Notes under the pieces: generated by a model | The model's input: the letters and a program-made list of their open reading frames with translations, nothing else | What the model was told of the DNA's origin: nothing | Databases searched by the model: none | Translations under genes and position numbers: made by a program | Assembly: GCF_007830055.1 (NCBI RefSeq) | Contig: NZ_VLLE01000006.1 | Location: forward strand, 372,001 to 436,000 | Length of the DNA: 64,000 nucleotides | Origin: Lacibacter cauensis | Lineage (GTDB): Bacteria; Bacteroidota; Bacteroidia; Chitinophagales; Chitinophagaceae | Direction of reading: 5' to 3' | In this document: positions 43,077 through 52,070 of the stretch, in pieces | How positions within the stretch are numbered: position 1 is the first letter of the stretch | How the letters are laid out: each line of letters opens with the position of its first letter

Positions 43077-43613
43077 CTAAAACTTATTCTTCCACATCAT
43101 ACTTTCAACCGGTTTGTTTGGCTGGCCGCTGTACTTGGCATTGGCTTTCTGGTTATACTTCACTTCAATTTCTCCTTCAACAGGGAAATAAATGAGCTGA
43201 CCAATCGGCATCCCTTTGTACACCTTCACGGGTTGCTTAACAGAAATTTCGAGTGTCCAGTTGCCACAAAAGCCAACATCACCTTTGCCTGCAGTTGCAT
43301 GGATATCGATACCCAAACGACCGGTAGATGATTTGCCTTCGAGGAAAGGAACATGTGCATGTGTTTCGGTGTATTCCAGCGTTACACCCAAATAAAAGAT
43401 ATGCGGATATAAAACAATCCCTTCATCAGGAATTTCGAAGTATTCAATTTCGTTGTGCTTCTTGGCATCAATCATGTGTTCCTTGTAGGTAGCAAGTGTA
43501 CTTCCCAAATGCACATCGTACGAATTGGAACCAAGACAGCTTCTGTCGTACGGCTCAATCTTAATTGTTCCTTTCTCCATTTCCTCCAGGATTCTTTTAT
43601 CCGATAAAATCAT
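43077..43613 (-). CDS. dcd: dCTP deaminase
   Basis: A 178-residue enzyme from the ATG at 43613 (MILSDKRILEEMEKG). An extension to 43658 is rejected. The core SSTGRLGIDIHATAGKGDVG and FCGNWTLEI carry the substrate-binding and catalytic Glu. It converts dCTP to dUTP in thymidylate synthesis; a bifunctional deaminase-dUTPase is possible but not decided. Divergent from the phosphopantetheinyl transferase gene. Confidence 0.94.
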   Translation of the reverse strand: MILSDKRILEEMEKGTIKIEPYDRSCLGSNSYDVHLGSTLATYKEHMIDAKKHNEIEYFEIPDEGIVLYPHIFYLGVTLEYTETHAHVPFLEGKSSTGRLGIDIHATAGKGDVGFCGNWTLEISVKQPVKVYKGMPIGQLIYFPVEGEIEVKYNQKANAKYSGQPNKPVESMMWKNKF

Positions 43614-43679
43614 ATACTTCTCTTTAGATTTGTAGGCATTGAAATACTGAACCCGCAAGCTAATTTCTAAATTCTACAT

Positions 43680-44309
43680 TTGGCACTCGTTTATCAACAT
43701 ACTATCAACAGCGGAACCAAAGCCGGTCTTTGGCGCATCGAAGAACCGGAAGAATTTTTTCTGGAAAAAGTACCGCTGAAGCGGGATGTATCGCATCCGC
43801 ACAAACGTTTACAACACCTTGCAGGCCGTTACCTGTTACCGATGTTGTTTGAAGATTTTCCGTTGGAAGAAATTTTAATTGCCGATACCCGCAAGCCATT
43901 TCTGCCCGATGAGAAATACCATTTCTCTATTTCGCATTGCGGCGATTATGCAGCAGCCATCGTTAGCTCAACACAACGGGTAGGTGTAGATATTGAAAAA
44001 GCATCGGATAAAATTCTGCGGGTGAGTCATAAGTTTTTAACCGAGCGTGAAAAAATGTTGCTCGATGAGCAGATGAGTGCACAACAGTTGCTGCAACTGA
44101 CATCGTTGCTATGGAGCACAAAAGAATCGTTGTTTAAATGGTATGGCGATGGTGGTGTAGATTTCCGGGAACATATGCACATTGAAAACATTGAAGGCTC
44201 TGATGAAGAAGGAAAACTCATCTGCAGTTTTCGTAAACACGAATCAATGTCCTTAACTGTACACTATCGTTTTCTGCACGATTTAGTGATGAGCTGGGTA
44301 GTGAGTTAA
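43680..44309 (+). CDS. 4'-phosphopantetheinyl transferase superfamily protein
   Basis: A 209-residue Sfp-type enzyme that loads the phosphopantetheine arm of CoA onto carrier proteins. The motifs FSISHCGDYAAAIVS, VGVDIEK (Mg-binding Asp and Glu) and WSTKESLFKWYG are all present. The predicted start is TTG (MALVYQHTIN); the next ATG would remove the conserved first 54 residues. One of two or more such enzymes is normal. Confidence 0.88.
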   Translation: MALVYQHTINSGTKAGLWRIEEPEEFFLEKVPLKRDVSHPHKRLQHLAGRYLLPMLFEDFPLEEILIADTRKPFLPDEKYHFSISHCGDYAAAIVSSTQRVGVDIEKASDKILRVSHKFLTEREKMLLDEQMSAQQLLQLTSLLWSTKESLFKWYGDGGVDFREHMHIENIEGSDEEGKLICSFRKHESMSLTVHYRFLHDLVMSWVVS

Positions 44310-44368
44310 GAAGGCTACTCGCTCTGCTTTTGTACTTGCATGCAGCGAGCAGCTAACAGCTTGCGGCT

Positions 44369-45391
44369 TTACACAATATTCACCTCCCGTTCCAGCTCCA
44401 CTCCAAACTTTGCTTTTACACTTTGCAAAATCTCTTCACTCAACTCATAAATTTCTTTACCGGTTGCTTTACCGTAATTCACCAATACCAATGCCTGTTT
44501 TGCATGACAACCTGCATCGCCTTTGCGATACCCCTTCCAGCCGCATTGCTCAATTAACCAACCGGCTGCCAGTTTCATGGTACCATCTGCATTTACATAA
44601 GCAACAAGCTGTGCAAACTCATTCTTCAGCTGATCGTATTGTTCTTTGCTGATGGATGGATTTTTAAAGAAACTTCCTGCATTACCAATCTGTTTCGGAT
44701 CGGGCAACTTCGAAGAGCGGATATTGATCACCGCCTGCGAGATAGCAGCAATACTCAACTCCTTCACTCCCATTTTTTCCAGCTCTTCATTAATAGCACC
44801 GTAGCTCGTTTGAAAGATGGGATTTTTTCTAAGCCTGTACGTAACCGTTAGTATCACAAACTGGTCTTTAAACTTTCGCTTGAACACACTTTCACGATAA
44901 CCGAATGCACAATCAGCAGCAGAAAATCGTACTACAGTTTTGTCATTGAGATGGTAAGCTTCCAGCTCTTCAAACACATCTTTTATTTCAGCACCATAGG
45001 CACCAATATTCTGCATAGGACTTGCGCCCGCATTACCCGGTATCAAACTTAAATTCTCCACGCCTGCCCAACCCTGCTGCACACAATGCAGCACAAAGCT
45101 GTGCCAGTTTACACCTGCACCCACTTTTACATATACAAACTGTTCATCTTCTTTTACCAGCTCAATGCCTGTAATACCATTCTTGAGTACCAATGCATGC
45201 ACATCCTGTGTAAACAAAACATTACTGCCGCCACCGAGTATCATGCGGGGTATGCGTGGCGAAAGATGATGAACGTATTGCAGAATTTCCTGCAGCTGTG
45301 TTACCGAATTAAAATCGGCAAATAGTTTTGCTTTTGCATCAATACCGAATGTATTGTATTGCCGGAGTGAAAGATTTTCGTGAATTTGCAT
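44369..45391 (-). CDS. murB: UDP-N-acetylmuramate dehydrogenase
   Basis: A protein of about 340 residues from the ATG at 45391 (MQIHENLSLRQYNTFGID). It has the FAD-binding motif ILGGGSNVLF, IPGNAGASPMQNIGAYG and the catalytic Ser region GNAGSFFKNP. It reduces UDP-GlcNAc-enolpyruvate to UDP-MurNAc in peptidoglycan synthesis. The start lies 22 nt from the divergent NAD(P)-binding gene. Confidence 0.94.
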   Translation of the reverse strand: MQIHENLSLRQYNTFGIDAKAKLFADFNSVTQLQEILQYVHHLSPRIPRMILGGGSNVLFTQDVHALVLKNGITGIELVKEDEQFVYVKVGAGVNWHSFVLHCVQQGWAGVENLSLIPGNAGASPMQNIGAYGAEIKDVFEELEAYHLNDKTVVRFSAADCAFGYRESVFKRKFKDQFVILTVTYRLRKNPIFQTSYGAINEELEKMGVKELSIAAISQAVINIRSSKLPDPKQIGNAGSFFKNPSISKEQYDQLKNEFAQLVAYVNADGTMKLAAGWLIEQCGWKGYRKGDAGCHAKQALVLVNYGKATGKEIYELSEEILQSVKAKFGVELEREVNIV

Positions 45392-45413
45392 GTACTTGCA
45401 AAATAAAGCAATT

Positions 45414-46070
45414 ATGAACGGACAAACTGCAGTTGTAATTGGCGCCACCGGATTAGTAGGGTCATCATTGGTTCAACAACTATTAAACGACGATGCATTT
45501 GATCTTGTACGCATTCTTGTGCGGCGAACAGTCAACCTCCAACATCCTAAACTGGAAGTATGTATTACCGATTTTTCAAATTACGAACAATACCAGCAAC
45601 AACTGGGAACGGGCAATTGTATTTTCTGCTGCATCGGTACGACCATGGCACAGGTGAAAGGCGATAAAGCATTGTACCGCACTATCGATTTCGATATTCC
45701 GGTTAATGCGGCACGTTTTGGAAAGGCTGCCGGCTTTCAACAATATTTACTGGTTTCTGCAATTGGTGCCAACAGCAGTTCCCGCTTTTTCTATCCCCGT
45801 TTAAAAGGCGAAGTAGAAGATGTAATTGCAGGATTCAATTTTAACAGCCTGCACATTTTCCGTCCATCGTTTTTGTTGGGCAACCGCACCGAACAACGCA
45901 CGGGAGAAAAAATCGGGATTGCACTTTTTCGGTTATTTAAATTTCTTACACCGTCCAATTACAAAGGCATTAATGTTGCTGATGTAGCAAAAGCAATGAT
46001 CCGTGCAAACAAACAAAACAACGCCGGCGTACATGTTTACTACTACAGCCAAATGGTTGAAAATAACTGA
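45414..46070 (+). CDS. NAD(P)H-binding Rossmann protein (atypical SDR)
   Basis: A protein of about 218 residues from the ATG at 45414 (MNGQTAVVIGATGLVGSSL), the atypical-SDR GATGxVG motif. The middle CIGTTMAQVKGDKALYRTID and IGANSSSRFFYPRLKGEVED (with a Tyr-x4-Lys-like pair) resemble HTATIP2/TIP30-like oxidoreductase relatives. Substrate unknown. Divergent from murB. Confidence 0.86.
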   Translation: MNGQTAVVIGATGLVGSSLVQQLLNDDAFDLVRILVRRTVNLQHPKLEVCITDFSNYEQYQQQLGTGNCIFCCIGTTMAQVKGDKALYRTIDFDIPVNAARFGKAAGFQQYLLVSAIGANSSSRFFYPRLKGEVEDVIAGFNFNSLHIFRPSFLLGNRTEQRTGEKIGIALFRLFKFLTPSNYKGINVADVAKAMIRANKQNNAGVHVYYYSQMVENN

Positions 46071-46149
46071 AACAGTCAGATTTCTGACTTAAACTGCTTA
46101 TCTTGAGGAAGCAATCAACAGTTTAATTAGCTTTACAAAAAATTAGAAA

Positions 46150-46548
46150 ATGAATTTATTTGTCGCCGGCTTACCCTATGATGTAGATGACGCCGAATTA
46201 GAAGAAATCTTTGAAAAGTTTGGCAAAGTAGTATCGGCCAAAATTTCAATTGACCGTGAAACCGGAAAAAGCCGTGGCTTTGGTTTTGTAACAATGGAAA
46301 ATGAAGCAGATGGTAATGATGCCATTGAGCTTTTAAACGATATTCAGCTGGGCCGCAGCAAGAAACCTCTTGTTGTGAAGAAAGCCGAAGACCGACCAGG
46401 TGGCGGAAGCGGCGGCGGTGGTGGTTATCGCCCCGGTGGTGGCGGTGGCGGCTATCGTCCTGGCGGCGGTGGCGGTGGTTATCGTCCCGGCGGTGGTGGT
46501 GGTAACAGAGGTGGCGGTGGCTACGGCGGCGGCGGTCGTCGTTACTAA
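46150..46548 (+). CDS. Glycine-rich RNA-binding protein with RRM domain
   Basis: A 132-residue protein with an RRM at 1-80: RNP2 LFVAGL (3-8) and RNP1 KSRGFGFV (40-47) with the key aromatic residues. The C-terminal 45 residues are glycine-rich with repeats of GGGGYRPGGG (about three copies), like plant GRPs and cyanobacterial Rbp proteins. It probably acts as an RNA chaperone, often cold- or stress-induced. Terminator just downstream. Confidence 0.92.
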   Translation: MNLFVAGLPYDVDDAELEEIFEKFGKVVSAKISIDRETGKSRGFGFVTMENEADGNDAIELLNDIQLGRSKKPLVVKKAEDRPGGGSGGGGGYRPGGGGGGYRPGGGGGGYRPGGGGGNRGGGGYGGGGRRY

Positions 46549-46569
46549 ACACAACAACACATTCTTTCA

Positions 46570-46597
46570 AAATCCCTTCTTACCGGAGGGATTTTTT
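46570..46597 (+). terminator. Rho-independent terminator after the RRM gene
   Basis: Stem AAATCCCT / AGGGATTT around a 9-nt loop, followed by a T-run (TTTTTTATTT). Confidence 0.75.
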
Positions 46598-46899
46598 ATT
46601 TGTATTCATCAACAAGACCTGAATAGAAAAATTAATATGTCGTAAAATTCCGATGAAATTTTACGGAAAAAAATCGGTCAAAAGTACCCTAGAAAGTAAG
46701 CTGAACTGTAACGAAATTTGTATCAGAAGTTAAGAATCCAATTCCTGATTGAAAATCCGTACTCTATTCGAACTGACAGAAAATTTAAATCCTTTGAAAA
46801 CTAAAAGTTTAGAATTCGTATCCATGTAAACGTAAACTATCCATCAACCCTATTAAAAATCGACTATTTACCTTTTGATGGAAAAAATTTACTCTAAGT
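46598..46899. other. AT-rich gap, no gene; inverted repeat present
   Basis: About 300 nt without a plausible reading frame and clearly more A+T-rich than its surroundings. It holds an inverted repeat CGTAAAATT / AATTTTACG (46641-46665, 7-nt loop), which could be an RNA hairpin. A small RNA or a relic is possible; neither can be shown from sequence alone. Confidence 0.5.
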
Positions 46900-46926
46900 C
46901 AAAACCCTCCGTAATGGAGGGTTTTG
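46900..46926. terminator. Hairpin terminator downstream of the efflux operon
   Basis: An 11-bp stem CAAAACCCTCC / GGAGGGTTTTG with a GTAAT loop, T-rich on both strands. It lies 34 bases beyond the last gene of the leftward efflux operon and is probably bidirectional. Confidence 0.85.
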
Positions 46927-46959
46927 CATTTGTAACCTGTTTGTATCATCATCGTTTAA

Positions 46960-47397
46960 TCAATGCACATAATTCTTCATGGGCACTACCAACACAGGTA
47001 TGGGCGAATGACGAACCACATACTCGGCCGTACTGCCGATTAACGTATGCGACATACCAGTGCGGCCATGTGTACCCAGTATGATCATGGTTGCTTTGCT
47101 CTCAATAGCGTGGTTAATAATATCCTGCTTTGGATCGCCGATAAATACCACTACATCCGATTTTACTTCCGGGTGCTGTTCTTTTACCTGTGTAAGTATA
47201 TTGTTGGCGACGTATTGACGAGCTTCCCACTGGTCATCAAAATTCATACTGATATCGGTGGGCATGTATTCGATATTTTTATTAATGATGGTCATTAACT
47301 CAACTTCCGCATGCATTTTTTCTGCCAGCTTCAATGCATAGTTAAACAGCAGTTCACGTTGTTCGCTGAGATCGGTTGCTATAATCAGTTTGTTCAT
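46960..47397 (-). CDS. Universal stress protein, single domain
   Basis: A 145-residue Usp with the canonical ATP-binding loop GTHGRTGMSHTLIGS (G-x2-G-x9-G-S) near the C-terminus, unlike the tandem Usp at 6495. It is 22 nt after the MFS gene and appears to be the last gene of the TetR/TolC/HlyD/MFS operon, so it would be co-expressed with the efflux pump. Confidence 0.92.
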   Translation of the reverse strand: MNKLIIATDLSEQRELLFNYALKLAEKMHAEVELMTIINKNIEYMPTDISMNFDDQWEARQYVANNILTQVKEQHPEVKSDVVVFIGDPKQDIINHAIESKATMIILGTHGRTGMSHTLIGSTAEYVVRHSPIPVLVVPMKNYVH

Positions 47398-47419
47398 AAA
47401 AAAATTTTAAGCAGTTCTG

Positions 47420-48997
47420 TTACTCCATGTGTACTTCTATCTTTTCACCCATTTTTTCTTTGCTGTTGCGTATAAGTAAGATGACGGGGATGCAGATGAT
47501 CACTGCCAGCCCCACCGTCCAGAACACATTATTGTAACTGATGATGGATTGTTGTTTGAATAAAGACGCATCGAGCAGTTTATACGCCATTTGCTGTGCA
47601 TCATCCTTAAAATAGCCCTGTGCTGCAAAATTCTGCGTAAGCAGATTTGCCTTTTCCTGAAAAGGTTCGTTATAAATATTAAAATGCTGCACGAGGTAAT
47701 TATCGTTCTGTGCATTACGATGTGTAAGAAACACGTTCATAATAGCAATACCAACAGCACCACCCAACTGGCGGATCATATTGCTCAAACCGGCACCTTG
47801 CGCAAGATTTAATCCTTTCAATCCTTTCAACGAAAGCACCATTGCCGGCGACATCATAAAACCAATTCCAAACCCACGTAAAATAAATGGCCAGAAGAAA
47901 TTATGTTCGCTCGAATCGGGCGAAGAAAAACTCATCAATATTGCAAAGCCAAAGATCATAAAAGCCCCGGCGATCATGATCGTTTTCGGATTAATGTCTT
48001 TCGCCATTAACCGCCCAACCACCAACATGGATATTGCCGATGCCAACGCACCGGAGATAAGAAAGTTACCCGTCATGGTTGCCGTCCATCCCAAACCGAT
48101 TTGTGCAAATAAAGGAAACACAAAAACTGTTGCCAGTAAGATCAATCCCACAATAAAATTCAATACCGATCCCAATGCAAGATTCCAGCTTGCCAGTAAA
48201 CGGATATTCACTGCAGGAAATTCGTAGGTCCACTCCCGCCAGATAAATGCAATAAAACTAATTGCAGTAATGAGCGAAAGAATAACGATCTCTTTACTTT
48301 CAAACCAATCCTTTGTTGTTCCTTCTTCTAACACATACTGCAAACCACCCACCGCCATTACCAATAAAACAATACCTGCCCAATCGATCTTGGGCGGTTT
48401 CATGGCACCAATTTTATCTTTTACAAATCGCCATGATAAATACGCTGCTACAAAACCAATCGGAATGTTGATGAAGAAAATCCAGTGCCAGGAAAAATTA
48501 TCGGTAAGGTAACCGCCAAGCGTTGGTCCAAAAGTTGGACCAAGAATAACACCCATACCAAAAATGGCATTGGCTGTTCCAATCTTTTCCGGAGGAAATG
48601 CTTCAACAATAATAGTTTGTCCGGTTGTAAGCAAAGCACCGCCGCCAATACCTTGTATAAAACGCCAGATTACTAATGTTACCAACGAATCGGCCGTACC
48701 ACAAAAGAAAGAAGCAATGGTAAAGATGAGGATTGAAATGGTAAAGTAATTTCTTCTACCAAACAAGTTGTTGAGCATACTTGCCAACGGAATCATAATC
48801 ACATTCGAAATAGCATACGATGTTACAGCCCACGCAATTTCGGTAGTGGTAGCACCAAGGCTTCCACTTATTTCACGCAGCGAAACGTTTACAATGGATG
48901 TGTCGATCAGTTGTAACAACGATGCACTGATGGCTGTAACAATTAATATTGCACGCTCTGCCCCTACTGGGTATTGCGTTAATTCTTTTGCCTGCAT
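47420..48997 (-). CDS. DHA2-family MFS efflux transporter (EmrB/QacA type)
   Basis: A 525-residue drug:H+ antiporter with 14 predicted membrane helices. Helix-1 motif DTSIVNVSLREI (motif D1) and the motif C region GMGVILGPTFGPTLGGYL are present. It begins 2 nt after the HlyD gene ends; with HlyD and TolC it makes a tripartite pump spanning both membranes, like EmrAB-TolC. Substrate unknown; probably lipophilic toxic compounds. Confidence 0.93.
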   Translation of the reverse strand: MQAKELTQYPVGAERAILIVTAISASLLQLIDTSIVNVSLREISGSLGATTTEIAWAVTSYAISNVIMIPLASMLNNLFGRRNYFTISILIFTIASFFCGTADSLVTLVIWRFIQGIGGGALLTTGQTIIVEAFPPEKIGTANAIFGMGVILGPTFGPTLGGYLTDNFSWHWIFFINIPIGFVAAYLSWRFVKDKIGAMKPPKIDWAGIVLLVMAVGGLQYVLEEGTTKDWFESKEIVILSLITAISFIAFIWREWTYEFPAVNIRLLASWNLALGSVLNFIVGLILLATVFVFPLFAQIGLGWTATMTGNFLISGALASAISMLVVGRLMAKDINPKTIMIAGAFMIFGFAILMSFSSPDSSEHNFFWPFILRGFGIGFMMSPAMVLSLKGLKGLNLAQGAGLSNMIRQLGGAVGIAIMNVFLTHRNAQNDNYLVQHFNIYNEPFQEKANLLTQNFAAQGYFKDDAQQMAYKLLDASLFKQQSIISYNNVFWTVGLAVIICIPVILLIRNSKEKMGEKIEVHME

Positions 48998-48999
48998 AC

Positions 49000-50088
49000 T
49001 TAATTTATTTCTACATCAACAAAAGCACTTAAACCGGGTGCCAGCAAATGTTCTTTATCCTCTGTTTTATCTAACTTAATGCGAACGGGCATGCGCTGTG
49101 TAACTTTTACAAAGTTGCCGGTTGCATTATCGGGGGGAAGCAATGCAAACCTGGCACCTGTTGCTCCACCAATCGATTCAATTACACCGGTGAGTTTCAG
49201 ATCAGGATATGCATCCAGTTTGATCTTTACCTTTTCGCCTGTACGCAGTTTATTGAGTTGTGTTTCTTTAAAGTTTGCAACCACCCAAAGATTATTGATC
49301 TCAACTGCAGAACAAACCGGCTGACCATACTGGATCAACTGTCCTACTTCAATCGACTTCTTTGATACAACGCCATCGTATGGAGCAATGATTGCCGTGT
49401 GTTGTAACTGTGTTTCTGCCAATTCCAATTCTGCAATACGCTGTTGCACCAATGCAGTTGCAACACTCACCTGTCCCTCTTGCGCCTGTGCTGATGATTG
49501 TGTACCTGTTGCCTGTGTTGTAGCTGCAGCGTACTGACGTTGCGCCATTTCTACCATTGCATTGGCACTTTGCCACTCTGCTTTTACAGCATCCAGTTGT
49601 TGTTGCGTGGCTGCACCTTCTGCAAACATTTTTTCAACACGTGCTAATTCCTTTTGTGCTTTTTCTAAACGTGCCTGTGCTGCATTAATGTTGGATTGCA
49701 ATGCTGATGAATTAATAGCTGATGCAGATGCATTTTGCTTCGCAGCCATTGCTGCCGAACGGGAAATACCTGTTTGCGCCTCTGCACTCAGCAGCATTGC
49801 CTTTGCCTGCATCACTTTTGCTTTGTAATCTTTGTTATCGATCAGCGCCAGCGTATCGCCTTTCTTTACAAACTGGTTATCGGCAAAACGTACTTCTGTT
49901 ACAAAACCCGATACAGCACTGCGTACCGATGTAATGGTTGCATCCACCTGCGCATTATCTGTTGTTTCGTGGTGCTGGGCTTTGATCCATGCACGTACGC
50001 CAAAGAATGCAGCAACTGCCACAACAATAAGAATGATAGCGAGATTAACGGGTTTTAATTTTGATTTTTTTACAACTTCTTCCTGCAT
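49000..50088 (-). CDS. HlyD/EmrA-type periplasmic adaptor
   Basis: A 362-residue membrane-fusion protein with an N-terminal membrane helix (about 13-31), a biotinyl-lipoyl-like beta-hairpin split by a long alpha-hairpin (about 85-210, rich in Ala/Gln), then the second lipoyl half (IIAPYDGVVSKKSIEVGQLI) and a beta-barrel (VEINNLWVVANFKETQL). It links the MFS pump to TolC. Confidence 0.94.
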   Translation of the reverse strand: MQEEVVKKSKLKPVNLAIILIVVAVAAFFGVRAWIKAQHHETTDNAQVDATITSVRSAVSGFVTEVRFADNQFVKKGDTLALIDNKDYKAKVMQAKAMLLSAEAQTGISRSAAMAAKQNASASAINSSALQSNINAAQARLEKAQKELARVEKMFAEGAATQQQLDAVKAEWQSANAMVEMAQRQYAAATTQATGTQSSAQAQEGQVSVATALVQQRIAELELAETQLQHTAIIAPYDGVVSKKSIEVGQLIQYGQPVCSAVEINNLWVVANFKETQLNKLRTGEKVKIKLDAYPDLKLTGVIESIGGATGARFALLPPDNATGNFVKVTQRMPVRIKLDKTEDKEHLLAPGLSAFVDVEIN

Positions 50089-50115
50089 TGTATTTAATTA
50101 TTATCGTGATGAATA

Positions 50116-51360
50116 TTAATAACCTGCCAGCGCATTGTACTGCACTTTGGCAATGGCCTGTTGCACCTGATGAAAAAGTAAATTCAGTTCAGCTGTGTTT
50201 TCTGCATTGAGTTCTGTTACGTACTCGGTTGAGGTGATGGCGCCGTTTTCGAGCTGACTGGAAGCGACCTGCAGAATCTCTTTGCGCTTGTTTACAATTT
50301 CACGGTCTTTTAAAATGATGGATTGATATTTATTGATCTCTGTTTGTTTCTGGTTCATCGCTGTCTGCAGGTTTAATTCGAACGTTGCCTGCTGCTGCGC
50401 AACAATCTGCTTATTGATAGCAATAGAATGTTGTTTTATTTTTTGGGTAGCTGCGTTGTTAATACTCCAGTTAATACCAACACCTGCAATACCATATGGC
50501 CTGAAACTCTGGTTGAGAAAATTGTAACCGGGCCGTCCGTAAAAGCCTTGTCCGAATAAAAACAGTTTGGCCCTGTTCTCTTTCTTCAACAATTTATCCT
50601 GCATACCAAGCAAGTTTAACTGCGATTGAAACAATTTTAATTCAGGACGGTTAACAGCAGTTTGAATAGTTTCGGTTGCAGGCATTAAAAACTCGTTTGC
50701 AGCTGTAACTGCAGTTCCTGTTAATAACGAAAGCTCCTGTGTAAGTCCGTCAACTGTTGCATCAATATCTGTCAGTTTTTGTTCAGTACTTAAAATTTCC
50801 GATTCAAGAATCAACAGGTTACTCTTTAATACGGCTCCGTTTGCTACTGCACTGGCAACTTTCTTTCGTTGTGTTTCCAGTTCCGATTTACGAACCTGCA
50901 AAATCTTTTTATTCTCCTTTTGCAATAAAATATTTCCGTAAATAACTGTAACACGCTCCCTTACTTTCTGCAATTCAATATCGAGCTGATGAAGTCCATT
51001 CTCTGTTTTTTCTTTTTCAATTTCCTTTCTTGTGCGTAACACATCAAACTCCGTTAAAGGATAACGCAAATCAACTCCGATATTGTAGTTATCAGGTTTA
51101 GGCCCAACAATACCGGGAAAATTAAACTTCGTTACTTCACTTTGGTAAGTGGCCTGCCCCGTTACACTTGCCTGCGGAAATTCGTTGCTGTGAATCATCT
51201 TCTCCGATTCTTTTCCTAACGCCCTTACATATTCTTTTTGTTTGGTTGCGGGATAATGCTCTATGGCCTTATCCACCATTTGTTCTAAGCGCAGCTGTTG
51301 TGCGTTGGCGATAGCAATGCCTGAAAAGGCAACGATGCCTGTAAATAGTCTCTTCAACAT
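50116..51360 (-). CDS. TolC-family outer-membrane efflux protein
   Basis: A 414-residue protein with a signal peptide (cleaved near ANAQ, about 21), the two-fold repeated outer-membrane-factor layout with long helices, and Ala/Gln/Lys-rich coiled coils. The start FTGIVAFSGIAIANAQ is a typical signal. It forms the outer channel of the efflux pump encoded downstream. It is 3 nt after the TetR gene. Confidence 0.93.
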   Translation of the reverse strand: MLKRLFTGIVAFSGIAIANAQQLRLEQMVDKAIEHYPATKQKEYVRALGKESEKMIHSNEFPQASVTGQATYQSEVTKFNFPGIVGPKPDNYNIGVDLRYPLTEFDVLRTRKEIEKEKTENGLHQLDIELQKVRERVTVIYGNILLQKENKKILQVRKSELETQRKKVASAVANGAVLKSNLLILESEILSTEQKLTDIDATVDGLTQELSLLTGTAVTAANEFLMPATETIQTAVNRPELKLFQSQLNLLGMQDKLLKKENRAKLFLFGQGFYGRPGYNFLNQSFRPYGIAGVGINWSINNAATQKIKQHSIAINKQIVAQQQATFELNLQTAMNQKQTEINKYQSIILKDREIVNKRKEILQVASSQLENGAITSTEYVTELNAENTAELNLLFHQVQQAIAKVQYNALAGY

Positions 51361-51363
51361 TCC

Positions 51364-51963
51364 TTATTTCATTTTCTTGATTGCGTGAATAAAAAAATCT
51401 GCAGCCACTTCTGCATACGACTGCATCAACTCATCGTATTGCTTTGGTGAAAGCCTTAACGCTTTCTGCAACATTTGTTGATTAATGGCCGGGAAACAAC
51501 AAATAGAATTAAGCAGAACATACAAGTGCCGGGTGTCGATCTTCCTGATCTTTCCTTCTGCCTGTACACTATCGAAGTAGGTAACAAATTTGTTTTGTGC
51601 TTTTGCCCGTTTAATACGCTCTTCCAGAATCGAAGGATCACGGTTTACTTCACGGATAATAAACAGCATTTTTCCCTGCTTGATAAAATGTACCAGGTCG
51701 TGTGTAAAGCGCTTGATCTTTTCCTCCCAGTTCAACTGGTCATCGGCCCAGGTACTGATCAACGGAACATATTCATCCAAGGCATCATTAAAAATCTTTT
51801 CAAACAAATTGTCCTTACTGCGGAAATAGTAATGCAACGAAGCTTTACTGATACCGGCAGCATCGGCTATGCTTTGCATGCGTGTACCATTGTATCCTTT
51901 GGTTTCAAACTCCTTACGGGCCGTTTCCAGGATCATTTTTTCTGTATCGGAGGATAACTGCAT
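51364..51963 (-). CDS. TetR-family regulator of the efflux operon
   Basis: A 199-residue repressor with a TetR helix-turn-helix at about 27-48 (MQSIADAAGISKASLHYYF) and an alpha-helical ligand domain with a DUF-like Phe/Tyr-rich core. It is the first gene of its own operon and has a strong palindromic operator just upstream, so autoregulation and control of the divergent FUSC gene are likely. Confidence 0.93.
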   Translation of the reverse strand: MQLSSDTEKMILETARKEFETKGYNGTRMQSIADAAGISKASLHYYFRSKDNLFEKIFNDALDEYVPLISTWADDQLNWEEKIKRFTHDLVHFIKQGKMLFIIREVNRDPSILEERIKRAKAQNKFVTYFDSVQAEGKIRKIDTRHLYVLLNSICCFPAINQQMLQKALRLSPKQYDELMQSYAEVAADFFIHAIKKMK

Positions 51964-51978
51964 AGTTTAATCAATTGG

Positions 51979-51996
51979 TTTGACCATTTGGTCAAA
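51979..51996. promoter_or_regulatory. TetR-type operator between tetR and FUSC gene
   Basis: A perfect 8-2-8 palindrome TTTGACCATTTGGTCAAA, 16 bp upstream of the tetR ATG. Such sequences are typical TetR-family operators. It lies 75 bp from the divergent FUSC ATG. Confidence 0.85.
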
Positions 51997-52070
51997 TGCA
52001 AAGCTAAGGAACTTCCCGTTAATACAATTGTCATTTTTCAGTAACTCTCCAAATCATTTAGCTTTGTACT

